From: Halomicronema sp. CCY15110 | GTDB taxonomy: Bacteria; Cyanobacteriota; Cyanobacteriia; Phormidesmidales; Phormidesmidaceae | Direction of reading: 5' to 3' | DNA length: 50,030 nucleotides | Assembly: GCF_016888165.1 (NCBI RefSeq) | Contig: NZ_JACSWC010000393.1 | Coordinates: 1-50,030, forward strand | Shown: positions 19,473 through 28,654 of the stretch, piece after piece | How the letters are laid out: every line of letters begins with the position of its first letter | Position numbering within the stretch: the stretch's first letter is position 1 | Position numbers and translations under genes: made by a program | The notes under the pieces: model-generated | Seen by the model: only the letters and a program-made list of their open reading frames with translations | Told to the model about the DNA's origin: nothing | Database searches by the model: none

Positions 19473-22298
19473 ATGCGGCATCGTTTTTCCTTTTCCTTAA
19501 CTGAGTTATTGCGTGGCAGTGCGTTGGTGGCGCTGTGCCTGTTGGGGGGCGGCATCGTCCCCACTGTGAACCTGGCCCCCGCGATCGCCCAAAATGCCAC
19601 TGCCAACGAGCAAGCCGAACTCGAACGGCTCCAGCAAGAGGCCAACCTGGCCTTCACTCGCGCGACGACTCTAGTCGCGATTTTGCTGACGGCATTAGCA
19701 CTACTGCTGGTGTTGGGAGTCGCGATGCTGTGGTTTTTGCGCCGCTCCGTGGTGCAAGAGGTGGCGACCGCCGTTCGCACCCAGCTGAACCAAATGTCCG
19801 ATTTGGAGCATAAGATTCGCACCGCTACCCGCGAACTCAACAATGTCTTGAAAGACGCGGAAGACATTAGCGACGATATTGAGCAAGACGCTGAGAGTTT
19901 CAAAGATCTGCTCAACGAAAAGCGCCGCGTGCTCAATCAGGCTCTCTCCGAAATCAATGACTCCAAGGCGCATACCCTGGAAGACTGGCAAAAACAGGTG
20001 ACGCTGCTCTCCAAAACCTTGGCTGACTTAGAACGCAACGTTGAGGAGCAAGCCAGCCTAATTAAACAGCGCATGGAGGAGCGGGCCGCCACCATTGACA
20101 CCGATACCGCTGACCAGACGACTGCTGTACTCGCTTCGGTGCAGGCCAGCGCCCAGGAGTTTCAGCAGCAGTTGACGGCGATGACTGACCAGGTCGCGGC
20201 CACCCAGGGCGAAACCTTGTCCACAATGGCGGCCTCTTCTGATGACTTTGCGGCCCAAATGCGGGATTTAACGTCGACAGTTGAGGGAACGCGCGATCGC
20301 ACCCTCGCTGATTTAGACAAGTTACGCGAAGAGTTTGCCCCCTACTTTGAAACCCTGCGGGACAATTTGGAAGCGCAGCTTGAGCAGTATCAGCAGCGCG
20401 TCATGGATGCCATGAGCGATCGCCAGCAGTCGGTTGATCGCCAACTGGATGAGATGCAGGCCAGCACCCTGGGCCATCGCGACCTCGCTTTGCAAACGAT
20501 GGAGCGCTCCATCCAAGACTTTGAAGAACAGTTTCGCCAGATCAAAGACGAAGTGCTGGCCCAACGCGCCAATACCCTGTCCGATTTGCGGCGATCGCTC
20601 GACGACTTTTTGGGCCAATTCAGCAACTATCAAGGCGAAATTGACGCGGGCAAAGCCCAGATCTTGGCAGACATGCAGCAATCTGCCGATGACTTTCTCA
20701 ATCGCTTCACCCTCCTGCAAGATGAAGTGGATGATCAGAAGGCTGACGCCCTCAACCAGGTAACCGGCAGTGCCGAAGATTTCCGGCGTCAGCTCGGTGA
20801 CATGATGGCGGATTTGGACGAGAACAAAACAGTGACTTGGGACGCCGTACAGCAAACCGCCTCAGAGCTCTCGGCAACCCTAAAGCAGCTCCAGGGTGAA
20901 AGCCGCGATCGCGCCACCGTCGCCCTAGAAAGCCTGGCTCGGATGGAAGATGAAGTCGGGCGACAAATGAACGACGTGCGCGACATCATCTTTGAGCGGC
21001 GCGATCGCATGCTCGAAAAACTCGACGGCTTTGACCAACGCCTGACGGAACATGTCGGCGCGCTCGAAAGTGAATCCGCCACGCGCCAAGAACAGGCCCG
21101 ACAGCGCCTGACCGCAATTGAGACTGACTTTAGTAACCAATTGGCCGAGTTGCAGAAAGACATTGCCGCTGGTCGCACTGACGTCATTGCCGACCTCGAA
21201 GACGTCAAGCGCACTGTGCAAGAGCGACTGATCACCCTGCAAGCCGAAGCCCAGGGCGAAAAAGAAGCCATTATGCGACGGCTGGGCGAACTCGCCCCCG
21301 AATATGTAGCTAACAGCTTTATGGCGACGACACAGCAGCAGCTTGAAACCGTGTCGGGGCTGGTGCAGCGCCTGCGGGGTAATCGCCCCAATCTCTTCCT
21401 CTCTGCCGAGGAACGCATCGACGCGGCGAATCAATATCTCGCCGACGAAAACTACGCGGCCGCTTTAGAGCAATACACCGAAGCATTGACGATTCAACCC
21501 GATAACGCCGAAGTCTGGCTCAACAAAGCCCTGGCCTTAGTGGGGCTAGATCGCCAGGAAGAGGCGATCGCCGCCTTTGACCAAGTGCTCGAACTCGTCC
21601 CCGATCAGATTGCAGCTCAGTTCCAACGAGGTCAAGCGCTGAAAGACCTCAAACGGTATGAAGAGGCGCTGGAATCCTTCGACAAAGTGCTGATGCTGAA
21701 CCCCGAAGACGCCAAGGCCTGGGTCAACCGGGGCATGGTCTTGGGCCGACTCCGGCGACGGGAAGAAGCGATCGCGGCCTTTGACAAAGCCCTGACCATC
21801 AAGCCCGACTATCAAGAAGCCTGGGTCAATCGTGGCGTCTCTTACGGCGTTTTGCAGCAGCACACCGAGGCCTTTCAGTCCTTCGACAAGGCTACAGAAA
21901 TTCAAGCCAACGATGCGGTGGCCTGGCTAAACCGAGGGCTCGCAGCCCTGGAACTTGAACGTTACGAGGAAGCTCTGTCCTCGTTTGATAAGGCCACACG
22001 GTTCAATCCGCAAGTACCCAAAGCTTGGGACAATCAAGGACTCGCTTTGATGAAGTTGGGCCGGGATGAAGAAGCACTCACGAGCTTCGATCGCGCCCTC
22101 GACATTGACCCCGACTATGCCAAAGCGCTGTATCACAAAGCGCTTTGCTATACCCTGCAACGCGAATACGACATCGCCCTAGAAAACTTGCAGCTTGCCG
22201 TGCGGCTCGATCCCAACCTGCGGGCCGACGCCCAAATGGAAGACACCTTCACTGACCTTCGCAACGACGACTGGTTCCGCGAACTGGTCGGGCTGTAA
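19473..22298 (+). CDS. Large membrane protein: 29-residue coiled-coil repeats plus eight TPRs
   Basis: About 941 residues. The ATG at 19473 is chosen over a GTG at 19458 because it gives a clean signal peptide (hydrophobic core, then APAIAQ). A second membrane helix lies near residues 64-86. Residues 309-598 are ten back-to-back repeats of exactly 29 residues (pattern: hydrophobic, x2, L, x4, S/A, x2, D/E-F, x3, F/L, ending in a charged K/R pair), with two more at 218-275 and another at 167-195. Residues 648-919 are eight perfect 34-residue TPRs. Built as an anchored rod carrying a protein-binding platform; function unknown. It is not an SMC or chemoreceptor: no ATPase or signalling hairpin is present. 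Confidence 0.85.
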   Translation: MRHRFSFSLTELLRGSALVALCLLGGGIVPTVNLAPAIAQNATANEQAELERLQQEANLAFTRATTLVAILLTALALLLVLGVAMLWFLRRSVVQEVATAVRTQLNQMSDLEHKIRTATRELNNVLKDAEDISDDIEQDAESFKDLLNEKRRVLNQALSEINDSKAHTLEDWQKQVTLLSKTLADLERNVEEQASLIKQRMEERAATIDTDTADQTTAVLASVQASAQEFQQQLTAMTDQVAATQGETLSTMAASSDDFAAQMRDLTSTVEGTRDRTLADLDKLREEFAPYFETLRDNLEAQLEQYQQRVMDAMSDRQQSVDRQLDEMQASTLGHRDLALQTMERSIQDFEEQFRQIKDEVLAQRANTLSDLRRSLDDFLGQFSNYQGEIDAGKAQILADMQQSADDFLNRFTLLQDEVDDQKADALNQVTGSAEDFRRQLGDMMADLDENKTVTWDAVQQTASELSATLKQLQGESRDRATVALESLARMEDEVGRQMNDVRDIIFERRDRMLEKLDGFDQRLTEHVGALESESATRQEQARQRLTAIETDFSNQLAELQKDIAAGRTDVIADLEDVKRTVQERLITLQAEAQGEKEAIMRRLGELAPEYVANSFMATTQQQLETVSGLVQRLRGNRPNLFLSAEERIDAANQYLADENYAAALEQYTEALTIQPDNAEVWLNKALALVGLDRQEEAIAAFDQVLELVPDQIAAQFQRGQALKDLKRYEEALESFDKVLMLNPEDAKAWVNRGMVLGRLRRREEAIAAFDKALTIKPDYQEAWVNRGVSYGVLQQHTEAFQSFDKATEIQANDAVAWLNRGLAALELERYEEALSSFDKATRFNPQVPKAWDNQGLALMKLGRDEEALTSFDRALDIDPDYAKALYHKALCYTLQREYDIALENLQLAVRLDPNLRADAQMEDTFTDLRNDDWFRELVGL
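20397..21266 (+). repeat. Ten tandem 87-bp coding repeats
   Basis: The ten in-register 29-residue units inside the coiled-coil protein, conserved at protein level (hydrophobic spacing, S-x-x-DF core) but diverged in DNA, so an old expansion under selection for period. 29 equals 7+11+11, the spacing expected for a mixed heptad/hendecad coiled coil. Confidence 0.75.
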
Positions 22299-22467
22299 TG
22301 CTGGCGAGCAAAGCCCACAGCGACCACGGTGAATGCGGTTTGGTTCGCATATACTAAGGGACAACTGTTGGTCGTCATCCCGTTGGGAGTGACGCCAACT
22401 CCGCGTGAGAATTGGCGATCACTGGTTTAACGCCCTCACCGTTGCTCTTGTTCATCCTCTGAGTCTG

Positions 22468-22959
22468 ATGTCGTCACTTGCCCCCCGTCTCTCGGAAACT
22501 GAGCTGAGTCAACGTATCTTAGAGATGGCCAAAACCGGCGTCTATCGCGAATCGATCTTTGAGGCGTTTCGATCGCTGGCGACCAAACGGCAGATTCGTC
22601 AGGCGATCGCTCAGGCCAAGCAATTCGGCCTCTACTCCGTACGCGACCTGCGGGATGAGGAACTCGGCACGTACTACCAGATTGATCTCGCCAAGTACGA
22701 CTCCTTTCAAGCAGCGCTCAAAGCGGCCGTCCCGATGCCGCCAGGGGAGGATTTAGCCGCTCAAATGCTGGCGGCGACCCAGGCCATTCGCGCCATGGTG
22801 GCGATCGCGGGCAGTGGCACGTTTATCCTGTTCATCGCCGGCGGCTTTTTTCTGCTCACCGGCCACCTCCAAAGTGGCCGCCTGGCTTGGGTCAGCGCCG
22901 CGAGTGTCGGTGGCATCTGGCTGCTGCAACAGCGCTGGGCCAAAAACTATCGCCGCTAA
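22468..22959 (+). CDS. Hypothetical membrane protein
   Basis: 163 residues from the ATG at 22468 (an in-frame GTG at 22405 would add 21). The N-terminal two thirds are helical and soluble (SETELSQRILEMAKTGVY, then an RQIRQAIAQAKQFGLYSV segment), and the C-terminus has two membrane helices (about 113-134 and 138-155). The N-terminal part may be a small helical DNA- or protein-binding fold, but I cannot assign it to a family. It lies 170 bases after the TPR protein and is followed by a strong hairpin terminator. Confidence 0.7.
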   Translation: MSSLAPRLSETELSQRILEMAKTGVYRESIFEAFRSLATKRQIRQAIAQAKQFGLYSVRDLRDEELGTYYQIDLAKYDSFQAALKAAVPMPPGEDLAAQMLAATQAIRAMVAIAGSGTFILFIAGGFFLLTGHLQSGRLAWVSAASVGGIWLLQQRWAKNYRR

Positions 22960-22968
22960 TCTCAGATA

Positions 22969-23037
22969 CGCCAATGGATTTTCAGCGATCTCGATATTTG
23001 AGGCGATCGCTGAAAATTCATTGGCGCTAACTTTTTT
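22969..23037 (+). terminator. Long hairpin with T-run after the hypothetical membrane gene
   Basis: A 22-bp stem with one mismatch (arms 22969..22990 and 23005..23026, core CCAATGGATTTTCAGCGATC) and a 14-base loop, followed five bases later by six T residues. It sits ten bases after the stop codon. The stem is longer than usual for a terminator, and its loop-side arm carries a HIP1 octamer. Confidence 0.75.
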
Positions 23038-23846
23038 GATAACTGGCGCTAATAAAGCGGCTCCCGCCGCCATGACTTTGGGATCTTCAATCCTATTGAT
23101 TAAGTAAACCAAGACTGGTTTTTGAAATTTTTAAAACCCAGAAATCAGCTCCCAAAAAGTAGAACATGCTTACCAGAAAACAGAAGTCAAGGAGCAGTAG
23201 CTCACTGAATCCTGCATGGCTAAGCCTGTATATAACTCGTGCGCTTAGCCGATAATTGCTAATACTTCAAAAGGCTGAATCCCTTTCCCAACAGGGTAGA
23301 TCGATAGCTTGAACAAATCTTTTCATCTGTGAATCGGTGAGTTTAGTCCACATCAAGCCACGATCAATTAGGACAAATATACTGGTAAGTGAAGTTTATA
23401 TTGCAATCTCTAAGTGATTTTCTGGTTCTAAAACTAATTTCACAATTTAATGATGTCTACTTTGAAAATTTTGGCCTACTATTGCGTAAATTCCGAAATA
23501 CTGGAAACATGTCGTGTAATCAAAAAAGTCTACCGTCAGCAGGTTTGGTTGTTGCACAACAGCACCCATGTACTGCTGAAGTGATTCTGGTCTAGCGTGA
23601 ATGATTTTCGTGCCAATTGCTTGTGACACCGCTAATCAGGCGGGTAGGAAGCAGGCGCGATCGGCTAGCTGGGTGACCGATTCCCTCTTTTTTCCCTATA
23701 GATGACGATCTCGAGACCAGATTCTCAATTGGTTCATCGCCTTAGCCGCAGTTGTTTGCTAGGGATGAGCGTTGTAGCTCATGGCAAGTTACTGGTCGGC
23801 CACATGGCATTTCACCGTTTTTATGTTGTGGAGAAAAGAAAATTAC
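23038..23846. other. Long intergenic stretch, AT-richer than its neighbours
   Basis: About 800 bases with no gene I can support. Contents: an 8-bp inverted repeat GGCTAAGC/GCTTAGCC (23218..23250), a 6-bp palindrome ATGAGC-N6-GCTCAT (23765..23782), and short frames on both strands (23389..23595 plus, 23447..23629 minus) without ribosome-binding sites or recognisable sequence. It may hold a decayed gene. Confidence 0.4.
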
Positions 23847-24530
23847 ATGAATCTCGCTAAATTGCCCTGGCGCAAATCTATAGCTTTCTTGGGAATGGGT
23901 TTTTGGGCCAGCTCGTTAGCCCTGATTTCGCAGACGGCCCAAAGCTCCGGGCATAATGTCACGCCCTATTGTTTCAATATCGCAGTTGAGACCGAAATGT
24001 ACGCCCACCCCTCCTATCACTCAGAAGTGGTAGGTCGTTATGCGGTGGGCGATGTTGCCTACGCGACTACCAACCCCATCAAGTCTTATTGGTTTAGGGA
24101 TAAGACAAAAGACGGCAACTCATTTATCAAGGTTGCTGGTTTTGACGGCACGGTGGGTTGGGTGCCTCGGTTCCCTAAGGGAAGTGATACTCCCATCTTG
24201 GTTGACCTGGCAGATTGCCCGAACCCGGGTGTCAATGCGTCTGGTTTTCCCGGTGGCAGCGAGGATGATCGGGCTTGTTACTTTGTCTTATCGCCGACCA
24301 ATCTCTATGGGCGACCCGATTTTCATACACCACTGGATGCTAATTATGTGCCAACGGATATCGCCTATGCCAGCTATCCTTTGCATAAAGTCGTGGTAGA
24401 CCACGGTCGCAATGCTTTTGTATTAGTTGATATTTTTGAAGAAAACCAGGCTTGGGTGCCCTTCTTCTCCGAAGATTTGAATACCAAATTGGTGGAGCAG
24501 TATCCGCCGGAGGACTGTACGCGACCATAG
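23847..24530 (+). CDS. Secreted protein with two SH3-like repeats
   Basis: 227 residues. The ATG at 23847 is preceded by GAGAAAAG and gives a signal peptide (KLPWRKSIAFLGMGFWASS, hydrophobic to about residue 27). The mature part is a duplication: CFNIAVETEMYAHPSYHSEV, ending near DCPN, and CYFVLSPTNLYGRPDFHTPL, ending near DCTR, each with the D-[VI]-A-Y-A core of bacterial SH3-like folds. Each half begins and ends with a cysteine, suggesting one disulfide per repeat. Function unknown; such domains often bind peptidoglycan or peptides outside the cytoplasm. Confidence 0.75.
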   Translation: MNLAKLPWRKSIAFLGMGFWASSLALISQTAQSSGHNVTPYCFNIAVETEMYAHPSYHSEVVGRYAVGDVAYATTNPIKSYWFRDKTKDGNSFIKVAGFDGTVGWVPRFPKGSDTPILVDLADCPNPGVNASGFPGGSEDDRACYFVLSPTNLYGRPDFHTPLDANYVPTDIAYASYPLHKVVVDHGRNAFVLVDIFEENQAWVPFFSEDLNTKLVEQYPPEDCTRP

Positions 24531-24660
24531 CATTGGTCAGAGTCTTGTTGAAACTTAGGGGAACATTGGCTTCTCTGAGTTTATGAGGCGCTTCGTGTTA
24601 GCGAGGCGTCTTTTTTATTGGCGGCGATTTAGCACGGCGCGAGGCGATCGCGGATTCCCT

Positions 24661-25593
24661 TCAGTCCAGGGATGTATTGGCTTGGCGTAAGAACTCAGCG
24701 ACTTGCGATCGCGTGGGCATGGACGGCTGAGCTCCGGCTTGACTCACCGATAAGGCTGCGGTTGCCGATGCCCACATGACCGCCTGTTTGAGCGATCGCC
24801 CCTCGGCTAGCGCGACCGCCAGCCCCCCATTAAAGGCATCCCCTGCGGCGACGGTATCCACCACCGAGACGGGGAAGGCTGGAACATGAAACATTTCGGT
24901 CGGAGTGCCGCAGAGAACGCCTTGCTCGCCTAGTTTGATGAGGATAGTGGATGCACCTTGGCGTTGCAGGTGCGCGATCGCGGCCTCGGCTTCGGCCACG
25001 TTGTTCACAGGCAATCCCGTGAGTTGAGCGGCTTCGATTTGGTTGGGCGTCAGGATATCGATCGCTGAATAGATGGGCGTCAAATCAAAGGCTGGCACCG
25101 GAGCGGGATCAAGCATCACGGTAACGCCTGCTGCATGGGCGAGTTGGGCCGCCTGCGCCACCATCGCGGCGGGAATTTCACATTGCAGCAGCAGCAACTG
25201 GGCAGACGCTAAAGCGTTCTCCAGCGCAGCTAGATCTGTTGTATCTAGGCGGCTATTGGCTCCCGGCACAATGACGATCTGATTCTCTCCCGACTTGGCG
25301 ACAACGATCGCTGCGACGCCTGTGTGAGTCTCGGCATCGACCTTGACCGCATCAATATTGATCCCATCACCAGCGAGGGCATGGCGTAACTGGTGCCCAA
25401 AGTCGTCGGCCCCGACTCGGCCCATCATCGCTGTGGCAACACCCTGACGCGCGGCGGCCACCGCTTCGTTGGCTCCCTTACCACCGGGAATCGTAGCAAA
25501 GTCCCTGCCGGTCAAAGTTTCGCCGGGGTGCGGCAAGCGGGGAGATCGCACCACCAAGTCCATGTTCAAACTGCCCAATACCAAAATCGTCAT
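24661..25593 (-). CDS. rbsK: Ribokinase
   Basis: PfkB-family kinase converting ribose to ribose-5-phosphate with ATP. Seen: N-terminal GSLNMDLVVRSPRLPHPGET, the substrate loop PGGKGANEA (36-44), and the catalytic motif AAGDAFNGG with D252. 310 residues, normal. A ribokinase assignment fits better than adenosine kinase or fructokinase given the GSLNMDLV start. It lies five bases after the zinc-ribbon gene on the same strand and close to a nucleoside transporter, so it probably uses ribose released from nucleosides. Confidence 0.9.
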   Translation of the reverse strand: MTILVLGSLNMDLVVRSPRLPHPGETLTGRDFATIPGGKGANEAVAAARQGVATAMMGRVGADDFGHQLRHALAGDGINIDAVKVDAETHTGVAAIVVAKSGENQIVIVPGANSRLDTTDLAALENALASAQLLLLQCEIPAAMVAQAAQLAHAAGVTVMLDPAPVPAFDLTPIYSAIDILTPNQIEAAQLTGLPVNNVAEAEAAIAHLQRQGASTILIKLGEQGVLCGTPTEMFHVPAFPVSVVDTVAAGDAFNGGLAVALAEGRSLKQAVMWASATAALSVSQAGAQPSMPTRSQVAEFLRQANTSLD

Positions 25594-25598
25594 GGTCG

Positions 25599-25886
25599 CT
25601 AAAAGTCAAACGGGTCTTCGGTGATGTCTTCTGGCGCTGCTGAGTCACCACTCCAGACGGTGGGCGGGCGATCGCTACTCCAGGCCCACCACGCAGTTTG
25701 GCATTCGCCACATTGATAAAATTCTTGCCACTTACGCCGATGCCCCTCGGTATAAACGGGCGATCGGCGATTGATCCACACGGCTTCTGACTCTGAGATG
25801 CCAGCTCCACAACGAGGACAACCAAACTGATAGGCATGAACTGCGGACTCAGACCAGGTTGGCGGCATGGAAGAAAAGGGATTCAT
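25599..25886 (-). CDS. Small zinc-ribbon protein
   Basis: 95 residues with two CxxC knuckles (CPRCGAG and CGEC) about 34 residues apart, so a probable zinc ribbon, then a tryptophan-rich stretch and an acidic tail. It is five bases ahead of rbsK and probably translated from the same message. Family not recognised; no catalytic residues seen. Confidence 0.65.
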   Translation of the reverse strand: MNPFSSMPPTWSESAVHAYQFGCPRCGAGISESEAVWINRRSPVYTEGHRRKWQEFYQCGECQTAWWAWSSDRPPTVWSGDSAAPEDITEDPFDF

Positions 25887-26055
25887 AAATGCTGGGGAGG
25901 AACCATTTCCCTCATTATGGGTTGGGCATCGCCATCTCGTACACCCAAGGGTGAAATCTCGGCGTATTGCGATGCCTTACAAAGTCTTCGCTAGAACGTC
26001 GCGAATCGCGTTAACCCTTGTAGAATCGTGGCGTTAATCGGAAAAGGATGCGCCG

Positions 26056-27468
26056 ATGCTGAACTTACTGTCGCTGGTGGGTCTTGCGGGTCTGTGCTTT
26101 GTGGCTTGGTTAGGCTCAGAAGACCGCCGCCGGATTCCCTGGAAGCTGATGCTGTGGGGCATTGGGCTGCAACTGGTGCTGGGGCTGTTCATTTTTCGAG
26201 CGCCCATTACCCGCGACATTGTGGTGTGGCTTAGCGGCTTGCTCAATGCGCTGATCGATGCCTCAGAAGAAGGGTCAAAGTTTTTGTTTGGCCCGATCTT
26301 GGTGCCAGATTTAGGGGCACAGGTCGGGCCACAGGGGGCGGGGCGCTGGTTGGCGCGGGCCTTAACGCCGCCCTTCACCCCCGTGCCGGGCGATCGCCTC
26401 GGGGCGGATAATCTCAGCATGGGCTACATCCTGGCGTTTCGGGCCTTGCCCCAGGTCATTTTCTTCGCAGCCATTTTCAACCTGCTGTACAACCTCGGGA
26501 TTATTCAGCCGGTGGTGCGGGTCTTTGCCAAGTTTTTCCGCTCGGTAATGAATATCAGTGGTGCCGAGTCTCTGGCGGGGGCGGCCAATATTTTTGTGGG
26601 TATTGAGTCAGCGATCGCCATTAAACCGTTTCTCGAACGGATGACCCGCAGTGAGTTGTGCGCCATTCTAGCCTCCTGCTTTGGATCGATCGCCTCCACG
26701 GTGCTAGGGCTGTATGCCGGTTATTTGCGGGCCACTTTCCCCGCGATCGCCGGTCACCTGATGTCCGCCTCAGTGCTGACGATTCCTGCCGCCTTCGTGA
26801 TGGCGAAAATCCTCGTACCCGAACAAGAAGTCCCAGAAACCCTGGGGAAAGTGCCCGATTTATCCCAAATTGAAGAAGACCAAAAAAGTCCGATGGATGC
26901 CCTGATTTTGGGCGCTTTGGATGGGGTCAAAATGGCCGTCGGCATTGCTGCCTCGTTGATTGCAATTCTCGGCTTAGTCGCCTTGCTGAACCTGTGTTTT
27001 GCCTCCCTCGCCGGACTGCAAACCAGCAACATTGCCCTGCTGCGTCCCATCGGTCAAATTTTCAGCGTCATCACCCTCGACAACATTACGGGTGTGTTGT
27101 TTTTGCCACTGACCTTTTTGACTGGGGTGTCGTTGGACTGGAATGAACTGTGGACCTGCTCGGTGTTGATTGGGCAAAGATTGTTGAAAACGGCGATCCC
27201 CCCCTATATCGCTCTGGCAGATTTGGCCGCTGAGGGGGTACTGAGCGATCGCGCTTTAGTCATCGTCAGCTACGTGTTGTGCGGCTTTGCCCATGTGCCC
27301 TCTGTCGGCATTTTTGTCGGCGGCCTCGCTGGCTTGGTGCCCTCCCGCAGCCAAGATATTTCTTCTCTCGCCTGGAAATCCCTATGGGCAGGCACCTTAG
27401 CGACTTTAATGACGGGCTGCATCGCCGGTGTTTGGTTCTATGACGGTACCGCTGTGCTGGGCCGATAG
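26056..27468 (+). CDS. Concentrative nucleoside transporter (CNT/NupC family)
   Basis: 470-residue polytopic membrane protein of the CNT family, which imports nucleosides with H+ or Na+. Seen: N-terminal three-helix region, the gate/core motifs IFVGIESAIAIKPFLERMTRSE and SASVLTIPAAFVMAKILVPE, the conserved IPPYIALADLA region, and the C-terminal GFAHVPSVGIFVGGL motif. The start ATG follows a weak purine-rich site. Specificity (purine or pyrimidine) cannot be read off. It diverges from the ribokinase pair. Confidence 0.9.
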   Translation: MLNLLSLVGLAGLCFVAWLGSEDRRRIPWKLMLWGIGLQLVLGLFIFRAPITRDIVVWLSGLLNALIDASEEGSKFLFGPILVPDLGAQVGPQGAGRWLARALTPPFTPVPGDRLGADNLSMGYILAFRALPQVIFFAAIFNLLYNLGIIQPVVRVFAKFFRSVMNISGAESLAGAANIFVGIESAIAIKPFLERMTRSELCAILASCFGSIASTVLGLYAGYLRATFPAIAGHLMSASVLTIPAAFVMAKILVPEQEVPETLGKVPDLSQIEEDQKSPMDALILGALDGVKMAVGIAASLIAILGLVALLNLCFASLAGLQTSNIALLRPIGQIFSVITLDNITGVLFLPLTFLTGVSLDWNELWTCSVLIGQRLLKTAIPPYIALADLAAEGVLSDRALVIVSYVLCGFAHVPSVGIFVGGLAGLVPSRSQDISSLAWKSLWAGTLATLMTGCIAGVWFYDGTAVLGR

Positions 27469-27569
27469 GCGGCAAGTTGGGAATGCTGGCGTGTTTGGCT
27501 GAGGCACTTTGATCGCAGTCATCTCGTCATCTCATCGATGTCCATCTGACGATTTAAGGGAGTGGGATT

Positions 27570-28544
27570 GTGGTCAAGCGAGCAGGAAGAAGAGCCTGGA
27601 ACCGTTGCCAACAGCCGCTGCCCTGGTTGCTCGGCATGGGAATGATCGCGGGACTGGCGATCGCTCCGGCTCCTAACCCCGTCGTCATCATTGCTGCCGA
27701 CCGCGACCCCGCTGAAGCCGCTGCACCGACCGCTGCCCCCGAAGATCATTTTCTCTGGCAGATCGAGACCGCCAACAATACGGTTTATCTACTCGGCTCC
27801 GTTCACTTTTTAAATGCCGACAGCTATCCGCTGCCCGAGGCCATGCAGGCGGCTTTTAGAGACGCTGAAACATTGGTGTTAGAAGCAGATGTTGGCCCCG
27901 GCACCGAAGCCGAAGTCGCGGCTTTGCTATTGACCGCCGCCCAGCCTGAAGTCGGCGAATCTTTAACGGCAGTACTGAATGCGGAAACGTACGGTTTGGC
28001 GGCTCAAAAAGTTAAAGAACTGGGCCTGCCGATTCAGATGTTTGAACAATTTGAACCCTGGTTTTTAGCCATTTCGCTGACCTCTTTAGAACTCATTTCC
28101 CTGGGCTTTACGCCGGAATACGGCGTTGATCAACATTTTTATGAGCAAGCTCAGGTCAACGACAAACCCATATTGTTTTTAGAAACTGTGGAGCAACAGT
28201 TCAATTTATTTGAGCAGCTTTCTATCGAAGAGCAAAGCCTGTTTACCGAGCAAACTTTGGCAGAACTGGACTTATTTGAGGAATCTTTTAACGATATCGT
28301 GACGGCATGGGAGACGGGCGATCGCGATCGCATGGCGGAAATTTTGCTGACGGGCTTTGCCGACTATCCCGAAATGCAGGCGATTTTCCTCCGCGATCGC
28401 AACCGCGACTGGGCCACCCAAATCTTGCCCTGGCTGGAATCTGATGACGATTACCTGATCGTCGTGGGGGCGCTACACCTGGTCGGTCCAGATAATGTCC
28501 TCGACCTCTTAGCGGAAGAAGGTTACGAAGCGGAGCAACTCTGA
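27570..28544 (+). CDS. TraB/GumN (TIKI-like) family protein, exported
   Basis: 324 residues from a GTG at 27570, supported by AGGGAG upstream. An N-terminal signal or anchor (about 14-40) is followed by the TIKI/TraB fold: FLWQIETANNTVYLLGSVHFL with the first GxxH motif and YLIVVGALHLVGPDN with the second GxxH, plus the conserved ETVEQQFNLF stretch. Eukaryotic TIKI members are metalloproteases; bacterial ones are largely uncharacterised. Both GxxH motifs are intact, so activity is plausible. Confidence 0.88.
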   Translation: MVKRAGRRAWNRCQQPLPWLLGMGMIAGLAIAPAPNPVVIIAADRDPAEAAAPTAAPEDHFLWQIETANNTVYLLGSVHFLNADSYPLPEAMQAAFRDAETLVLEADVGPGTEAEVAALLLTAAQPEVGESLTAVLNAETYGLAAQKVKELGLPIQMFEQFEPWFLAISLTSLELISLGFTPEYGVDQHFYEQAQVNDKPILFLETVEQQFNLFEQLSIEEQSLFTEQTLAELDLFEESFNDIVTAWETGDRDRMAEILLTGFADYPEMQAIFLRDRNRDWATQILPWLESDDDYLIVVGALHLVGPDNVLDLLAEEGYEAEQL

Positions 28545-28654
28545 GTGGGGTGGGCCTGATGGCGGGGCGACTCTCTTTTGGTTGGGTGATCGCACCTGGT
28601 CTGTCGCTGGTTCATGTCTAAACTAAGATAACGATAGGGCTTGAGGCGCTGGTC

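Noticed and set aside
20397-21266. CRISPR-like regular spacing (87 bases)
   Set aside because: The period is coding, the DNA units are diverged, and there are no spacers; it is a protein repeat.
20789-21418. 209-codon minus-strand frame antisense to the coiled-coil repeats
   Set aside because: Ser/Arg-rich low-complexity translation produced by the repeat codons on the opposite strand.
24595-24620. Possible terminator between the SH3-like gene and rbsK
   Set aside because: A T6 run is present, but the preceding GAGGCG units are direct, not inverted, repeats and give only a four-base stem.
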